The notes below the pieces were generated by a model. It ran no database searches and was not told the DNA's origin. It saw nothing but the letters and a program-made list of their open reading frames with translations. Positions 17,163-26,835 of a stretch of DNA of 64,000 bases are shown here, piece by piece (within the stretch, counting starts at the first letter, position 1; each line of letters starts with the position of its first letter). The position numbers and the translations under genes were made by a program. The DNA comes from Actinomycetota bacterium. GTDB lineage: Bacteria > Actinomycetota > Geothermincolia > Geothermincolales > RBG-13-55-18. Location of the stretch: NCBI GenBank assembly GCA_014360645.1, contig JACIXD010000006.1, positions 143,940 through 207,939 of the forward strand. The letters are read 5' to 3'.

Positions 17163-18313
17163 GTGATGCCGGCGGAGCACCGGGTGGCGCGGGCGGCGTC
17201 CTCCCCTCCCCAGGCCAGTTCGGAGATGATCGCGTTGGACACCAGCATGCCGCGCGGCGTGAGCCTAACTCTCCCTCCCTCGAGGGCGAGCAGGCCTGCC
17301 CGCGCCAGCTCGCGCAGCCTCTCCCGCGACCGGCGGAGGGTCCTCTCGGGCACCCCTCTCGCCGTGCGCAAGCCCAGCATGACCATCTCCTCGCGCGCCT
17401 CCTCGCCCGCAACCCGCTCCGCGCCGGCCACCGGCAGCCTCCCCTCCTCCAGGACTCTCAGGTATCGCAGCACCGAGCGCTGGTTCCAGAAACGCACGCC
17501 CCCCAGCATGGAGTGCGCACCCGCCCCCAGCCCAAGGTAGTCCTCCCTGCGCCAGTAGGACAGGTTGTGGCGGCAGCGATGGCCAGGGAGGCAGAAATTG
17601 GATATCTCGTAGTGCTCGTAACCCCGCCGGTCCAGGGCCTCGCAGGCCTCCAGGTATTCATCCGCCACCGCGTCCTCGGACGGCAGCGCCACCTCGCCGC
17701 TTTCCGCCCTGCGCGCCAGAGGCGCCTCCTCGGACAGAGTGAGGGCATAGATGCTGAGGTGCGGGATCCCGAGGGCGGCGACCTCCTCCAGGCTGTTCCG
17801 GAAGGCGCGGCCGCCCGGGTCCGGAAGCCCGTAGAGGAGATCGGCGCCCACGGAGCGCGCCCCGGAGGACAGGGCCGTGCGCAGAGCCCGTCTCGCCTCC
17901 GCCGCTCCGTGCGGGCGCCCGAGGAGGCGCAGCACCCCGTCTTCCAGGGACTGCACGCCGATGCTCAGGCGATCGACTCCCCCTTCCACGGCATCCCGGA
18001 AGTCCTTCTCGCTCCAGGTCGCGGGGTTCACCTCCACCGTCACCTCGGCCTCCTCGTGCAGGCCGAAGGCGCCGGTAACCGCGGCCAGGAGGCCCGCCAC
18101 CTCCGCCCCCGACAGGCACGACGGCGTCCCTCCCCCCAGGTAGACGGAGCGCAAGCAGCCGCCGCGCCCTTCCAGGAGGTATGCCCACATCTCCAACTCC
18201 TTCCGCAACGCCCGGCGGTAAGCATCCACCACGCGCCCGGGGGCCACGCGGGAGTTGAAATCGCAGTAGGAACAGCGGGAGCGGCAGAAGGGCCAGTGGA
18301 TGTACAGCCTCAT
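17159..18313 (-). CDS. hemW: HemW-type radical SAM heme chaperone
   Basis: Related to oxygen-independent coproporphyrinogen oxidase HemN, but the short N-terminus and neighbourhood (lepA-hemW-hrcA) match HemW, which transfers heme. MRLYIHWPFCRSRCSYCDFN has the HemW cluster motif CxxxCxxC. Further hallmarks are YLGGGTPS, RLSIGVQSLEDGVLRLLGR, DLLYGLP, GYEHYEISNF and GLGAGAHSM. The length of 384 is normal. The start is 76 bases after lepA. Confidence 0.92.
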   Translation of the reverse strand: MRLYIHWPFCRSRCSYCDFNSRVAPGRVVDAYRRALRKELEMWAYLLEGRGGCLRSVYLGGGTPSCLSGAEVAGLLAAVTGAFGLHEEAEVTVEVNPATWSEKDFRDAVEGGVDRLSIGVQSLEDGVLRLLGRPHGAAEARRALRTALSSGARSVGADLLYGLPDPGGRAFRNSLEEVAALGIPHLSIYALTLSEEAPLARRAESGEVALPSEDAVADEYLEACEALDRRGYEHYEISNFCLPGHRCRHNLSYWRREDYLGLGAGAHSMLGGVRFWNQRSVLRYLRVLEEGRLPVAGAERVAGEEAREEMVMLGLRTARGVPERTLRRSRERLRELARAGLLALEGGRVRLTPRGMLVSNAIISELAWGGEDAARATRCSAGIT

Positions 18314-18389
18314 GGGCTCCGCCTCCCCGGCGGCAGGCGCACCGTCCCGTCCCCGGCGGGACCGCCGCCGGGACCCTTCCCCGCCTCCC

Positions 18390-20204
18390 TCACTTCCCCC
18401 TCTCCTCCCCGCCCGTCCTCAGCGCGGAGATGAAGGCCTCCTGGGGGATCTCCACCTTGCCCACCATCTTCATGCGCTTCTTGCCCTCTTTCTGTTTCTG
18501 CAGCAGCTTCTTCTTCCTGGTCACGTCGCCGCCGTAGCACTTGGCCAGTACGTCCTTGCGCCTGGCCTTGATGGTCTCCCGGGCCACCACCCTTCCGCCC
18601 ACCGCCGCCTGCACCGGGACGTCGAAGAGCTGGCGCGGGATGAGCTCGCGCAGCCTCTGGGTGATGCGCTTTCCGTGCTCGTGCGCCCTGCTCCTCTCCA
18701 CGATGACTGAGAAGGCGTCCACCGGCTCTCCGTTGATGAGCACGTCCAGCCGCACCAGGTCTCCGGGGAGGAACCCGATGTGCTCGTAGTCCAGCGACGC
18801 ATACCCCCGGCTGCGCGATTTGAGCTGGTCGTAGAAATCCATGACCATCTCCGCCAGGGGGATGCGGCAGCGCAGCTCCACCCGCCGACCCGAGAGGTAG
18901 CTCACATCCTGGTAGATGCCCCTACGCTCCTTGACCAGCTCCATCACTCCCCCGAGAAAATCAGGGGGCACCAGGATGGTGGCCTGCACGTAGGGCTCCC
19001 TGATCTCCTTCAGGGCCCCCATGTCCGGCATCTCGGAGGGATTGCGCACATAGGACACCCTTCCCGCCCGGTCCTCCACCTCGTAGACCACGTTGGGTGA
19101 GGTCACCACGAGGTCCAGCCCGTACTCCCTCTCCAAGCGCTCCTGCACGATCTCCATGTGCAGGAGCCCGAGAAACCCGCAGCGGTAACCGAAGCCCAGC
19201 GCCTTGGAGTTCTCTCGCACGAAGCTCAGGGCGGCGTCGTTGAGCTTCAGCTTCTCCAGGGCCTCGCCGAGGGCGGTGAAATCGTCCGCATCCACGGGAT
19301 AGATGCCCGCGAAGACCATGGGCTTGGGGTCGCGGTAGCCGGGGAGCGGTTCTGCGGCGGGAGCCTCCCTTCCCGTCACCGTGTCCCCCACTTTGATGCG
19401 GGTGACGTCCTTGATGCCGGTGATGATGTAGCCCACCTCCCCCGCCTCCAGGCCCGGGCTGGAGATCATGTCCGGGGAGAAATAACCCACCTCATCAACG
19501 GCGGCGGTTACCCCGGTGGCCATGAAGCGGATCTTCATCCCCTGCCTGACCTCTCCCTCCATAACGCGCACGAAGGCGATCACCCCGCGGTAGGAATCGT
19601 AGGTGGAGTCGAAGACCAGGGCGCGCAGCGGCGCATCCGACTCCCCCGCGGGGGGCGGCACGCGCTCCACCACCGCCTCCAGGAGCTCCTCCGCCCCCTC
19701 GCCGGTCTTGGCGGAGACCGCCAGCACCTCCCCGGGATCGATGCCCATAAGGTCCGCGATCTCCATGGCCGTGCCCTCGGCGTCGGATGCGGGAAGGTCG
19801 ATCTTGTTCACGGCGGGGATGATCTCCAGGCCCGACTCCACCGCCAGGTAGGCGTTGCCCACCGTCTGCGCCTCCACTCCCTGGGAGGCGTCAACCAGCA
19901 GTATGGCTCCCTCGCAGGCCGCCAGGCTGCGTGAAACCTCGTACGAGAAGTCCACGTGTCCCGGGGTGTCGATGAGATTGAGGCGGTATTCGCGTCCGTC
20001 GCGGGCACGGTACCGCATGCGCACCGCCTGGGCCTTGATGGTGATCCCCCGCTCCCTCTCCAGCTCCATGCGGTCGAGATACTGCTCCGCCATCTTCTGG
20101 CGCGGCACGGTGTCGGTCAGCTCCAGGAAGCGGTCGGCCAGGGTGGATTTCCCGTGGTCTATATGAGCTATGATGCAAAAGTTCCTTATCCCGCTCTTGT
20201 CCAT
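18390..20204 (-). CDS. lepA: Elongation factor 4 (LepA)
   Basis: Translational GTPase acting in ribosome back-translocation and biogenesis. G1 AHIDHGKS is at residues 13-20, then [11 protein letters not shown] (switch I), DTPGHVDFS (G3) and NKIDLP (G4). Domains II-V follow, with the LepA-specific C-terminal domain ([26 protein letters not shown]). Length 604. A TATAAT at 20222-20227 lies 17 bases upstream of the ATG. Confidence 0.97.
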   Translation of the reverse strand: MDKSGIRNFCIIAHIDHGKSTLADRFLELTDTVPRQKMAEQYLDRMELERERGITIKAQAVRMRYRARDGREYRLNLIDTPGHVDFSYEVSRSLAACEGAILLVDASQGVEAQTVGNAYLAVESGLEIIPAVNKIDLPASDAEGTAMEIADLMGIDPGEVLAVSAKTGEGAEELLEAVVERVPPPAGESDAPLRALVFDSTYDSYRGVIAFVRVMEGEVRQGMKIRFMATGVTAAVDEVGYFSPDMISSPGLEAGEVGYIITGIKDVTRIKVGDTVTGREAPAAEPLPGYRDPKPMVFAGIYPVDADDFTALGEALEKLKLNDAALSFVRENSKALGFGYRCGFLGLLHMEIVQERLEREYGLDLVVTSPNVVYEVEDRAGRVSYVRNPSEMPDMGALKEIREPYVQATILVPPDFLGGVMELVKERRGIYQDVSYLSGRRVELRCRIPLAEMVMDFYDQLKSRSRGYASLDYEHIGFLPGDLVRLDVLINGEPVDAFSVIVERSRAHEHGKRITQRLRELIPRQLFDVPVQAAVGGRVVARETIKARRKDVLAKCYGGDVTRKKKLLQKQKEGKKRMKMVGKVEIPQEAFISALRTGGEERGK

Positions 20205-20556
20205 GTCTCAACTCCCAGGTAATTATAGCCCCTGCGCGTCCGGGGCGCCCCCGGAACCTCGCGAGCTCGGCCGGAGCATACCGGCCCTCCTCCGCACGCA
20301 TCCCGCCTCGCCCGTGTCCGCCACCCGCGGGATGATGGAGGGACCGTATGCGGTTTTCCCCTCCTGGGGCTTCCTCTCCCGCTTTCCGCCGGGCGGAGTG
20401 CCCGTATATCTTTCTCGCAGGGAGTCTCTGGCAGAACGGATCGAGGGCGGCAGGGACGGGGTGCATGTGCCCACGAGGCAGTGAACCGGCACAGGGGATT
20501 TACCCCTTCCCCACCTTGTGTTACAATCTCCTCTGTTTGACGAAAGGAGTGTAGCG
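20205..20556. other. Divergent promoter region between lepA and rpsT
   Basis: About 350 bases with no gene I can support; an open frame on the minus strand here is GC-driven. It contains a TATAAT for lepA (20222-20227, minus) and the rpsT promoter (20499-20527, plus). No strong hairpin or riboswitch pattern was recognised in the middle. Confidence 0.6.
20499..20527 (+). promoter_or_regulatory. rpsT promoter
   Basis: TTTACC (20499-20504), 17-base spacer, TACAAT (20522-20527). Predicted start is near 20534, leaving a leader of about 23 nt with AAAGGAG (20543-20549) before the TTG start. Confidence 0.65.
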
Positions 20557-20820
20557 TTGCCCAACATAAAGCAGCAGGAAAAGCGCATGCGGCAGGCGGA
20601 GAAGAGGCGCATGCGCAACCGCTCGCGCAAATCGGAGATCAAGACCTATATCCGCCGCTTCGAGGCGGCCCGGCAGCGGGGCGACCGCGAAGAGTGCCAG
20701 CTCTACCTGACCAAGGCCATAAAGGCCCTGGACAAGGCGGCCGGCGACGGCATCATCCACAAGAACAACGCCGCCAACCGCAAGTCGCGCCTCATGCGCA
20801 AGTTCAACGCCCTCTCCTGA
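20557..20820 (+). CDS. rpsT: Small ribosomal subunit protein bS20
   Basis: Highly basic helical protein of 87 residues: LPNIKQQEKRMRQAEKRRM, then RNRSRKSEIKTYIRRFEAA, and at the end DGIIHKNNAANRKSRLMRKFN, the S20 signature. The start is TTG 20557, with AAAGGAG 7 bases upstream; a longer frame from 20518 overlaps the promoter. It is a single-gene plus-strand unit between two minus-strand operons. Confidence 0.95.
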   Translation: MPNIKQQEKRMRQAEKRRMRNRSRKSEIKTYIRRFEAARQRGDREECQLYLTKAIKALDKAAGDGIIHKNNAANRKSRLMRKFNALS

Positions 20821-20901
20821 ACCCGGAGGGGTTATAGGGCGCGCGGACCCACGGACCACCAAGAGGGCATACTTCCGTTCCCCGATCCCTGTGGGGGGTC
20901 G

Positions 20902-23316
20902 CTATGCGCGCAGTCGCGCGCCATACCCTCTCTCCAGCGCGAAGACGATGTCCTCGAGTACGGAGCGCGCCTCCTCGTCCCGCAGGGTACGGTCCATGGC
21001 GCAGAAGACCAGGTTGAAGGCCAGGCTCTTCTTCCCCTCTCCCAGTTGTTCGCCGCGGTAGAGGTCGAACAACCTCACCTCGTAGAGCAGCTCTCCCCCC
21101 GCCTCCCTGATAGCCGTCTCGAGGTCGCGGGCCTCCACCTCCTCGTCCACCACCACCGCCAGGTCCATCTGGAGGGTGGGAAAGCGCGGGATCTCGCGGA
21201 AGTGCGGTTCCGCCCGGCTCTCCTCGAGGCGGGAGAACTCCAGCTCCATGACCGCGGTGTTGCGGGGCAGGTCCACCTCGTCGCAGACGCGCGGGTGCAG
21301 CAGTCCCAGGAACCCCGCCCTCGACCCTTCGACAAGCACCGCGCAGGACTGGGCGGGGTGGAGGAAGGGAAGTTCCTCCCTCTCCAACTCCAATCCGGGC
21401 ACGTGCAGCGAGGAGGCCAGCCTCTCAAGTATCCCCTTGGCGGTGAAGAAGTCCACCGCCTGGGCGGCGCCGTCCCACTGCTTGGGCATCCAGTCTCCCG
21501 TGAGCAGGCACGCCAGGTGCAGGGGTTCCCGCGGCTGGGCCTCTCCCGCCGCGGGGAGGAAGACCCTCCCCATCTCGAAGAGGTGGACGTCGGTGATGCG
21601 GCGGTTGACGTTGAAGCGCGCCGCCTCCAGCAGCCCGGGGAGGAGGCTGGGCCGCAGCACCGCGGTCTCCTCGCTCAGGGGGTTCCTCAGGCGCACGGCG
21701 CGTCGCGGAAAGAGTACGCGCGGGGGGTCCAGGAGCTCCAGCCAGCGCTCGGAGATGAAGGAGACCGTCACCGCCTCGTGCAGGCCCAGGCCGGCCATGG
21801 TCCGCGCCGCCTCCCTCCTGCATCTCTGCTGCATCGAGAGCATGCCCATGCTCGCCGAGCTGGCGGGGAGGGTGGAGGGGACGCGGTGGTAACCGTATAT
21901 CCTGGCGATCTCCTCCACCAGGTCGATCTCCCGCTCCAGGTCGGGCCGGAAGGTGGGGACCTCCAGGTCCAGCACCGCCTCTCCCTTCTCCTCCCGCCTC
22001 CCCTTCACCTCCAGCTCCAGGGAGACCAGGATATCGCGGGCCCTCTCCTCGTGGAGATCGATGCCGATGAGGCGGGCGGCGCGTCCCACCCTGAGGTCCA
22101 GCCGCAGGGGGGCGGTCTCCCGCGCGCGGGCATCGACCGCCCCTCTTCTGACCTTCCCTCCCGCCAGTTCCTGCATCAGGTAGGCGGCGCGGTCGGCGGC
22201 GCGCACGCATCCCGAGGGGTCCACGCCGCGCTCGAAGCGATAAGAGGCCTCGGAGGACAGGCCCTGGGTGCGGGAGGTGCGCATGATGCCGGCGGGATGG
22301 AAGTGGGCCGATTCCAGCAGCACCCGGGTGGTGCCCTCTCCGATCTCGGTGTTTTCGCCCCCCATGACCCCCGCCAAGGCCACCGGCCCGCTCGCATCGC
22401 ATATGAGGAGGTCGTCGGGGGTCAGCCTGCGCTCCACCCCGTCCAGGGTGACCATGCTCTCGCCCGCGGAAGCCCGGCGCACCACGATCCTTCCCTCCGC
22501 TATGAGCTCGAAGTCGAAGGCATGCAGGGGCTGCCCCGCCTCCAGCATGACGTAGTTGGTTATATCCACCACGTTGCTGATGGGCCTGACCCCGGCGGCG
22601 CGCAGTCGCCTTCTCATCCACCACGGCGAGGCCCCTATGCTCAACCCCTCGATGAGGCGGGCCGCGTAGCGGGAGCAGAGATCGGGGTCTCGTATCTCCA
22701 CTTCCACTTCCTCGCCGGTTGGAGGATCGCACTCCCGCAACTCGAAGGAAGGTCGTACCAGCCTTCCCCCCGTGAGGGCCGCCACCTCCCGCGCCACCCC
22801 GAGCATGCAGAGACAGTCGGGACGGTTGGGAGTGACTTCCAGGACCAGCACGGTATCCTCCTCGCCCAGCGCCACTTTCAACGGCGTGCCGGGCTCCGGC
22901 GCCCCTTCCAGCTCCATGATCCCCGCCGCGTCATCGGAAAGGCCGAGCTCGCGTTCCGAGAGCAGCATCCCGCAGGAGGTCACGCCGCGGATCACCACCT
23001 CGCCGATGTCGCTTCCGTCCGGCAGCCTGACCCCCGGGGGAGCCACCGGCGCCAGCATACCCTCCCTCACGTTCGGCGCCCCGCATACTATCTCCGCCTG
23101 ACGGCCCCCCAGGTCCACCCGGCAGACCGAGAGGCGGTCGGCATCGGGGTGGGGCCTCACCTCCATCACGCGTCCCACCAGCAGTCCTTCCAGCCCCGCG
23201 CCGAGCCGCTCCACCGCATCCACCGCCGTCCCCGCCATGGTGAGCAACTCGGCGAGCTCGTGGGGGTCGAGGTCGAAATGCACGTATTCCCTGAGCCACT
23301 CCAAAGAGACCCGCAA
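20902..23316 (-). CDS. pheT: Phenylalanyl-tRNA synthetase beta subunit
   Basis: Large subunit of the heterotetrameric PheRS. It carries the N-terminal EMAP/tRNA-binding domain (VMEVRPHPDADRLSVCRVD), B3/B4 editing domain, B5 and the C-terminal ferredoxin-like anticodon-binding domain. Length is about 804. I prefer the TTG at 23316 (product RVSLEWLREYVHFDL, the common PheT N-terminus), spaced 8 bases from GGAGG; ATG 23322 lies only 2 bases after the same Shine-Dalgarno. It is the last gene of the infC operon, 13 bases after pheS. Confidence 0.95.
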   Translation of the reverse strand: MRVSLEWLREYVHFDLDPHELAELLTMAGTAVDAVERLGAGLEGLLVGRVMEVRPHPDADRLSVCRVDLGGRQAEIVCGAPNVREGMLAPVAPPGVRLPDGSDIGEVVIRGVTSCGMLLSERELGLSDDAAGIMELEGAPEPGTPLKVALGEEDTVLVLEVTPNRPDCLCMLGVAREVAALTGGRLVRPSFELRECDPPTGEEVEVEIRDPDLCSRYAARLIEGLSIGASPWWMRRRLRAAGVRPISNVVDITNYVMLEAGQPLHAFDFELIAEGRIVVRRASAGESMVTLDGVERRLTPDDLLICDASGPVALAGVMGGENTEIGEGTTRVLLESAHFHPAGIMRTSRTQGLSSEASYRFERGVDPSGCVRAADRAAYLMQELAGGKVRRGAVDARARETAPLRLDLRVGRAARLIGIDLHEERARDILVSLELEVKGRREEKGEAVLDLEVPTFRPDLEREIDLVEEIARIYGYHRVPSTLPASSASMGMLSMQQRCRREAARTMAGLGLHEAVTVSFISERWLELLDPPRVLFPRRAVRLRNPLSEETAVLRPSLLPGLLEAARFNVNRRITDVHLFEMGRVFLPAAGEAQPREPLHLACLLTGDWMPKQWDGAAQAVDFFTAKGILERLASSLHVPGLELEREELPFLHPAQSCAVLVEGSRAGFLGLLHPRVCDEVDLPRNTAVMELEFSRLEESRAEPHFREIPRFPTLQMDLAVVVDEEVEARDLETAIREAGGELLYEVRLFDLYRGEQLGEGKKSLAFNLVFCAMDRTLRDEEARSVLEDIVFALERGYGARLRA

Positions 23317-23329
23317 TTCCATCTCCTCC

Positions 23330-24406
23330 CTAGAACTGCGCCAGCAGGCGCATGTCGTTGTCGAAAAGGTACCTGATGTCCGGGACACCGTACTTGAGCA
23401 TGGCGATACGCTCCACCCCCATCCCGAAGGCGAAACCGCTGAAACGTTCCGCGTCGTAACCCACGTAGGCGAAGACGTTGGGGTCGACCATGCCGGCGCC
23501 CAGGATCTCCAGCCACCCCGTTCCCTTGCAGACCCGGCATCCACCGCCCCCGCAGATGATGCAGGAGACGTCCACCTCGGCGCTGGGCTCGGTGAAGGGG
23601 AAGAAATGGGGGCGGAAACGCACTGCGCGTTCCTCGCCGAACATGCGTCTGGCAAAATGTTCCAAGGTACCCTTGAGGTCACCCAGGGTGAGGCCCTCGT
23701 CCACGGCCAGCCCCTCCACCTGGTGGAACATGGGCGAGTGGGTGGCGTCGGGAACGTCGTGGCGGTAGGCCTTCCCGGGAGCGATGACGTAAAGGGGAGG
23801 GGCGGTCGCCTCCATGACCCTTATCTGGACCGGCGAGGTATGGGTACGGAGGAGCACGTCCTCTCTCCCCGCCTCCGAGGCGTCCACGTAAAAGGTGTCC
23901 TGCAGGGACTTCGAGGGATGCCACTGCGGCGTGTTGAGCGCCTCGAAGTTGTAGTAGTCCAGCTCCACCTCCGGGCCCTCCGCCACGCGGTATCCCATGC
24001 CCGTGAAGATATCCTCGATCTCCTCGATGATCCTGGAGATGAGGTGGCGCGTGCCCAAGGCCACGTGGCGTCCCGGAAGGGTCACGTCCACCTTTTCTCC
24101 GCGCAGCTCGACATCGAATTCCCGCCTGCGCAGCTCCTCCTCGCGCTCCCCCAGGGCCTGCTCCAGCCATGCCTTGAGGCGGTTCAACTGCATGCCGGCG
24201 TTTCGTCTCTCCTCCGTGGGCAGGTCCTTTATCCCCTGCAGCAGCGCGGTCACCCTGCCCCTGCGTCCCAGGAAGGCCACCCTCGCTTCCTCGAGCTGCG
24301 CGAGGTCGCCGGCCTGCATCACCGCGGCACGCGCCTCCTCCCGCAGGGACCTGATCTCCTGGCTCTCCGCGTCCTCGCCCGTCATCTCCTCGGCGGACAT
24401 GCTCAC
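23330..24406 (-). CDS. pheS: Phenylalanyl-tRNA synthetase alpha subunit
   Basis: Catalytic class II subunit, 358 residues. Coiled-coil N-terminus (about 1-100), then TRHLISRIIEEIEDIFTGMGY, RTHTSPVQIRVM (motif 2 region), FHQVEGLAVDEGL, PFTEPSAEVDVSC, and FGMGVERIAMLKYG (motif 3). A Cys-rich insert CIICGGGGCRVCKG stands in the usual place. The genome order infC-rpmI-rplT-(trmH)-pheS-pheT resembles the E. coli operon. Confidence 0.97.
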   Translation of the reverse strand: MSMSAEEMTGEDAESQEIRSLREEARAAVMQAGDLAQLEEARVAFLGRRGRVTALLQGIKDLPTEERRNAGMQLNRLKAWLEQALGEREEELRRREFDVELRGEKVDVTLPGRHVALGTRHLISRIIEEIEDIFTGMGYRVAEGPEVELDYYNFEALNTPQWHPSKSLQDTFYVDASEAGREDVLLRTHTSPVQIRVMEATAPPLYVIAPGKAYRHDVPDATHSPMFHQVEGLAVDEGLTLGDLKGTLEHFARRMFGEERAVRFRPHFFPFTEPSAEVDVSCIICGGGGCRVCKGTGWLEILGAGMVDPNVFAYVGYDAERFSGFAFGMGVERIAMLKYGVPDIRYLFDNDMRLLAQF

Positions 24407-24419
24407 CTCCCGGCGTCCG

Positions 24420-25253
24420 TCAATCAGTACTTCTTCGCCCCATCCTGCGTACGCGCTCCACCTCGTAGAGCAGTACCGCCGCGGCGGCGGCCACGTTGAG
24501 CGACTCCGCCCTGCCGAGGATGGGAACCCTCACCAGGTCATCGAGCAGCTCCTCGTCCTCCCGCGGAATGCCCCAGGCCTCGTTGCCCAACACCAGGGCC
24601 ATACGTTCAGGCCAGGTGAAATCCCAGTGTTCCGTTCCCGCATGCGGGTGGGCCGCGATGATCGTGAATCCGCGTTCCCTGAGGGCGGTCACCGCATCGC
24701 GCATGTCGTGCCCCACGCTGTGCGGGAGGTGGAATATGGAACCGGCCGTGCCGCGCACCGTCTTTGGGTTGTAGGGGTCGGCGCTCTCCGCGCACACCAC
24801 CATCCCCCCCGCGCCCGCCGCGTCGGCGGCCCGCATCATGGAGCCCAGGTTGCCCGGATCCCTGACGCGGTCGGCGATCACCAGCGTGGAAGCGGCGGAT
24901 TCCAGTAAGGCCGCCAGGTCCACGTCGAGCATGGGCATCACCGCCAGTACTCCCTGGGGCGTCACCGCGGTGGTCAGGCAGGCCATCACCGCTGGCTGCG
25001 CCTGGAAAACGGGGATGCCGCGGTCCGCGACGATATCCGAATACGCCTCCAGTGCGTTGAGGCCTTTCTCGTCGCAGATCAGGCATTCGGGTCTTGAGGG
25101 ATGTACCAGGGCCTCGGAGACGCACTGCAGCCCCTCTACCAGGAACTTCCTCTCCCGGTAGCGGAAATTCCTCTTCAGCAGCCTGCGGTAACGCCTAATG
25201 CGCTCGTTGCGCGGGCTTTCGATCACCCCCGACAGGCGAACCCCATCAGGCAC
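24420..25253 (-). CDS. TrmH/SpoU family RNA 2'-O-ribose methyltransferase
   Basis: SPOUT-class methyltransferase of 277 residues with an N-terminal substrate-binding domain ([27 protein letters not shown]). The catalytic part has [21 protein letters not shown] (motif 1), [14 protein letters not shown] (motif 2) and [24 protein letters not shown] (motif 3). The target, 23S rRNA or tRNA, cannot be told. The start GTG 25253 overlaps the rplT end by 8 bases. Insertion of such a gene between rplT and pheS is common in Gram-positives. Confidence 0.93.
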   Translation of the reverse strand: MPDGVRLSGVIESPRNERIRRYRRLLKRNFRYRERKFLVEGLQCVSEALVHPSRPECLICDEKGLNALEAYSDIVADRGIPVFQAQPAVMACLTTAVTPQGVLAVMPMLDVDLAALLESAASTLVIADRVRDPGNLGSMMRAADAAGAGGMVVCAESADPYNPKTVRGTAGSIFHLPHSVGHDMRDAVTALRERGFTIIAAHPHAGTEHWDFTWPERMALVLGNEAWGIPREDEELLDDLVRVPILGRAESLNVAAAAAVLLYEVERVRRMGRRSTD

Positions 25254-25632
25254 TCGCCTCCTTCACCTCGGGCTCTTTCTCCAGATGCTCCCTGGCGCTT
25301 TCCACCAGCGCGGCAAAGGAGGCGGGGTCGTTCACCGCCATGTCCGCGAGGATCTTTCTGTTGACCTCTATCCCCGCCAGCTTCAGGCCCCGGATGAAAC
25401 GGCTGTATGTGAGGCCGTGCTGTCTGGCGCCGGCGTTGATACGCGCGATCCACAGCTTCCTGAAATCCCTCTTCCGCGTGCGGCGGTCCCGGTACGCGTA
25501 CTGGAGAGAGTGCATCACCTGCTCGTTGGCGCTGCGGAAGGTCCTGCTGCGGGCCCCCCGGTAGCCCTTGGCCATGCGCAGCACCTTCTTTTTCCTCTTC
25601 TTCCTGGCCACGGAATGTCTTGTCCTGGACAC
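25246..25632 (-). CDS. rplT: Large ribosomal subunit protein bL20
   Basis: Basic protein of 128 residues. [22 protein letters not shown] and [20 protein letters not shown] are the L20 signatures, followed by the [20 protein letters not shown] globular part. The C-terminus is 10 or so residues longer than in E. coli and acidic. Translated after rpmI with a 60-base gap. L20 is an autorepressor of this operon in other bacteria. Confidence 0.96.
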   Translation of the reverse strand: MSRTRHSVARKKRKKKVLRMAKGYRGARSRTFRSANEQVMHSLQYAYRDRRTRKRDFRKLWIARINAGARQHGLTYSRFIRGLKLAGIEVNRKILADMAVNDPASFAALVESAREHLEKEPEVKEASA

Positions 25633-25801
25633 TCTGATCAGTCCTTTCCAGCTTCTTATCTGCGGCTGTGCCGTTGCGACGGCGCCTTACCCCTACCCCC
25701 TGCCGAGCATCTTCCTCACGCCCGAGAGGTCATGGGGCGAAACCTCGTTCTTGACGCGGTAGCCGCGCTTGCGCCGCGCGCTCTTCTTGGTGAGGAGGTG
25801 G

Positions 25802-26422
<621 letters not shown>

Positions 26423-26560
26423 CTGGCATCCCTCCTTAAAATCAAAAAGGATAGCGGTCCTCCTCGCTATCCGCGGGTCCCTCGACCCCGTAACCCCGCT
26501 GGCTTTGCGCCGCGGGGTGAGAAGCGGTACCGCCTCTTCTTGTCGTTATTCGTTTTTACG
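26423..26560 (-). promoter_or_regulatory. infC operon leader with attenuator structure
   Basis: Leader of about 138 nt between the promoter and infC. Reading on the minus strand it contains the palindrome GCGGTACCGC (26524-26533), a long hairpin of CCCCGC/GCGGGG plus GGC/GCC around GCAAA (26494-26517), a small hairpin GGGTC/GACCC (26475-26488 region) and an intrinsic terminator. This arrangement resembles leaders of infC-rpmI-rplT operons controlled by L20 or other factors in Firmicutes. The effector is not shown by the sequence. Confidence 0.65.
26444..26472 (-). terminator. Intrinsic terminator (attenuator) upstream of infC
   Basis: On the minus strand GGATAGCG, an 8-base loop, CGCTATCC, then TTTTTGATTTT: a perfect 8-bp stem with a U tract. 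It lies between the promoter and the infC Shine-Dalgarno (26431-26437), so it must be bypassed for the operon to be expressed. Confidence 0.8.
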
Positions 26561-26566
26561 GGGTGA

Positions 26567-26595
26567 AGTATAGTTTATGGCGGCCCCGCAGGCAA
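26567..26595 (-). promoter_or_regulatory. infC operon promoter
   Basis: TTGCCT (26590-26595) and TATACT (26567-26572) on the minus strand with a 17-base spacer; predicted start near 26560. The rimP promoter (57613-57642) uses the same TTGCCT -35. Confidence 0.65.
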
Positions 26596-26835
26596 TCCCC
26601 GTTCCCGGTCCCTCACTCCCGCATCGACAGGAGATCGCTTGCCGGGGCGACGCGGCATCCCCGGGGACGGCGTTTCCGCTCATGCCGCCGCAGAAGTCCC
26701 CCGCTCCGGGATGGCCATGGGGCTCTCCCGCGCGGCAACCTCGGAGCTGCTCCCGCGGCCCGCGTCCGGCCTTTCCGCCGCGGTGCGCACGCCCCGCGTT
26801 GTCCGGTGTAGGCCTCGCGAACCCCCCGTCGCCTC
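26596..26835. other. Intergenic region downstream of the histidine kinase gene
   Basis: About 240 bases between the histidine kinase stop and the infC promoter. GC-rich, open in several frames, with no gene-like protein similarity and no clear terminator. Confidence 0.5.
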
